Positions 19,591 to 20,298 of a stretch of DNA of 20,298 bases are shown piece by piece. The notes under the pieces are model-generated. The model was not told where the DNA came from. It searched no databases and saw nothing but the letters and a program-made list of their open reading frames with translations. Each line of letters starts with the position of its first letter. Position 1 is the first letter of the stretch. Position numbers and translations under genes: made by a program. Source of the DNA: a virus; the IMG/VR virus record IMGVR_UViG_3300037104_000086, positions 1 to 20,298 of that record; one strand, 5' to 3'.

Positions 19591-19667
19591 TGACTTGGCC
19601 AGAAGCATTTACATCTGTTGGACTATTACTTTCTTTAGTTTTATTAGTTTGGGTCATTAATAGATGA
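19590..19667 (+). CDS. Single-span membrane peptide, 25 aa
   Basis: An open frame starts at ATG 19590, overlapping the TAA of the previous gene (TAATG), and ends with TGA at 19667. The 25-residue peptide has MTWPEAFTSVG, then an unbroken hydrophobic run (LLLSLVLLVWVI) and NR. Too short for chance to be excluded, but coupling and a clean membrane segment favour translation. It could assist lysis or membrane targeting; this is a guess. Confidence 0.45.
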   Translation: MTWPEAFTSVGLLLSLVLLVWVINR

Positions 19668-19707
19668 AATAGAATATTAATCATTCCTATATTTATGGAT
19701 ATACATT

Positions 19708-19881
19708 ATGTGGAATTGGTTTAAAAAAAAATTACCCAAAAAAAAGTCTAACATGGACAAATGCTATGAGTATGCAGTTCTCGCATTGGCATACAGAAGA
19801 GCTGCTATAAAAAATAATGAAAAAGAAGATGGATTTACTATTTTTTGCGAAAATACAGAAAATTACGTTTCTGTAAATTGA
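19708..19881 (+). CDS. Small protein, 57 aa, unknown
   Basis: An open frame from ATG 19708 to TGA 19881 reads MWNWFKKKLPKKKSNMDKCY, then a helix (EYAVLALAYRRAAIKNNEKE) and GFTIFCENTENYVSVN. GGA lies 8 nt before the start. The 40-nt gap before it holds no clear feature. The amphipathic Trp/Lys start may touch the membrane. Not recognised. Confidence 0.55.
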   Translation: MWNWFKKKLPKKKSNMDKCYEYAVLALAYRRAAIKNNEKEDGFTIFCENTENYVSVN

Positions 19882-19891
19882 ACCAATATTT

Positions 19892-20047
19892 TTTAGGGTA
19901 CTAGTCACCCCTACGTTAGTCCTCGTGAGCACGATATAGCGATCCTGTAGTTCAGGAAAACTTAATATGAGGCAGTTAGTGAGGAGCGTCTGTAATACGT
20001 TTCTCAGGTTCCCCGTGACCTGTTCATGAGCGAATACGGGGGTTTTT
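19892..20047 (+). ncRNA. Candidate structured RNA ending in an intrinsic terminator
   Basis: No convincing ORF occupies this stretch. In order it can form five local hairpins: TAGGG/CCCTA (19894-19913), TCGTG/CACGA (about 19923-19934), TCCTG/CAGGA with a 5-nt loop (19943-19957), GAGGAGCG/CGTTTCTC (19981-20005, two wobbles) and the terminator stem (20011-20041) with TTTTT. A leader of about 160 nt with hairpins and a terminator is the form of a small regulatory RNA or the 3' UTR of the rightward operon. No known RNA family was recognised. No promoter is assigned. Confidence 0.45.
20011..20047 (+). terminator. Intrinsic terminator, rightward
   Basis: CCCCGT (20011-20016) pairs with ACGGGG (20036-20041), with an inner GTTC/GAAT stem, and TTTTT follows at 20043-20047. 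It ends the rightward block and the candidate RNA. The bulge on the 5' side weakens it slightly. Confidence 0.7.
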
Positions 20048-20048
20048 A

Positions 20049-20147
20049 GATATTCACGTCGCATAGGTAAGATAGTCCTAAGAGCGGGACGAAAGGAAAA
20101 TAAGAAAAGGGAATATCCTTTGTGTGAGTGCAAGTCTCACGGGTATC
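20049..20147 (+). other. tRNA-like fold, non-canonical
   Basis: GATATTC (20049-20055) pairs with GGGTATC (20141-20147) as a 7-bp stem with two G-U pairs. Directly before the latter sits GTGAG-TGCAAGT-CTCAC (20124-20140), a 5-bp stem with 7-nt loop just like a T arm. AAAGG/CCTTT (20106-20121) stands where a long variable arm would. GTCC/GGAC (20075-20090) is a possible central arm, but its loop is 8 nt, no D arm is found, T55 is replaced by G and no CCA follows. It is not a normal tRNA. A tRNA-like element, decayed tRNA, or chance remains open. Confidence 0.3.
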
Positions 20148-20171
20148 ATTTTGAAAGACTAATAGGTATCG

Positions 20172-20293
20172 ATCTGATGCATAAGGAGAAAAAATGAGAG
20201 ATTGGAAGAAATTTGAGAACGACGAGATCATGACAATCTGGAAAGGATATCTTTCGCAAGAGTTCGGAAATAGAGATCCTCTATGCATCAGAT
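20172..20293. repeat. 12-bp inverted repeat bracketing the start of the last gene
   Basis: ATCTGATGCATA (20172-20183) recurs inverted at 20282-20293, 98 nt apart. The left arm touches the Shine-Dalgarno (AAGGAG, 20183-20188) of the partial gene, the right arm lies within its coding region. Long-range pairing could reduce translation, or the arms may be two binding sites. Confidence 0.5.
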
Positions 20294-20298
20294 ATTTG
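20194..20298 (+). CDS. Partial protein at the right window edge
   Basis: From ATG 20194, with a strong AAGGAG 5 nt upstream, 35 codons run open to the window end (MRDWKKFENDEIMTIWKGYL, then EFGNRDPLCIRYL). It is hydrophilic and helical. Too short to assign. It follows the non-coding region 19882-20193, so it may begin a new transcription unit. Confidence 0.65.
   Translation, partial: MRDWKKFENDEIMTIWKGYLSQEFGNRDPLCIRYL

Noticed and set aside
20069-20078. AAGATAGTCC resembling the P7 3' strand of group I introns
   Set aside because: No matching 5' P7 strand or P3/P8 arrangement was found upstream, and no split gene flanks it.
19732-20288. Leftward ORFs over the right-end non-coding region
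   Set aside because: They are Ser/Phe/Ile-rich readings of hairpin-rich DNA and the complement of small rightward genes, without ribosome sites or recognisable domains.
1-20298. CRISPR array, insertion sequence or integrase
   Set aside because: No regularly spaced repeats, transposase motifs or integrase residues were seen in any reading frame examined.

Overview
The window looks like part of the genome of a tailed double-stranded DNA phage (or prophage) of a Gram-negative bacterium. The evidence is a nearly complete head-assembly set: terminase small and large subunits, a P22-type portal, a scaffold-like protein and an N4-gp56-type major capsid protein. There are also a RecT/Bet annealing protein, a YqaJ-type exonuclease and a beta-class DNA methyltransferase. 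The DNA is AT-rich and densely packed, with many 1-4 nt stop/start overlaps. A predicted secreted beta-barrel-like protein ending in Phe points to a host with an outer membrane. I cannot name the host, and I see no integrase or tail-fibre gene here.

Layout. Positions 1-15297 are almost entirely one leftward (minus-strand) block. In transcription order it holds: a DNA methyltransferase carrying an HNH endonuclease gene nested in another frame; a 49-aa protein; TerS; TerL; five small proteins (two zinc-ribbon-like, two DUF551-like, one unknown); the portal; five very short, mostly basic proteins; a 215-aa conserved phage protein; the scaffold; the capsid; two capsid-adjacent proteins that share a domain; and two structural proteins, the last cut by the window edge. 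Two free-standing HNH endonuclease genes interrupt the structural genes. A single rightward ORF, resembling the C-terminal domain of the RNA polymerase alpha subunit, lies antisense between the scaffold and the 215-aa gene.

Positions 15298-16640 are a control region. It contains a nested inverted-repeat segment (15372-15494), a 27-bp palindrome (16340-16366), a second site with the same core (15330-15344), a small Cro/CI-like HTH gene, a DUF6496 gene with a leftward terminator, and putative divergent promoters. Positions 16628-19881 are a rightward block: small genes, Bet, the YqaJ exonuclease, a membrane protein with a hydrophobic hairpin, the outer-membrane-like protein, a 25-aa single-span peptide and a 57-aa protein. 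Positions 19882-20193 have no gene but are rich in hairpins, with an intrinsic terminator and a tRNA-like fold, before a last partial gene.

The most unusual points are: (i) an HNH endonuclease encoded entirely inside an in-frame insertion of the methyltransferase, so two proteins are read from the same DNA in different frames; (ii) hairpins that bury the ribosome binding sites of both free-standing HNH genes and of the capsid gene; (iii) the antisense alpha-CTD-like ORF, whose start codon overlaps the scaffold start codon and whose tail overlaps a conserved gene by 132 nt; (iv) a shared palindromic core near the HTH gene and at the head of the leftward block; (v) the structured non-coding region near the right end. 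All functional assignments come from reading the sequence by eye; no database search was run.
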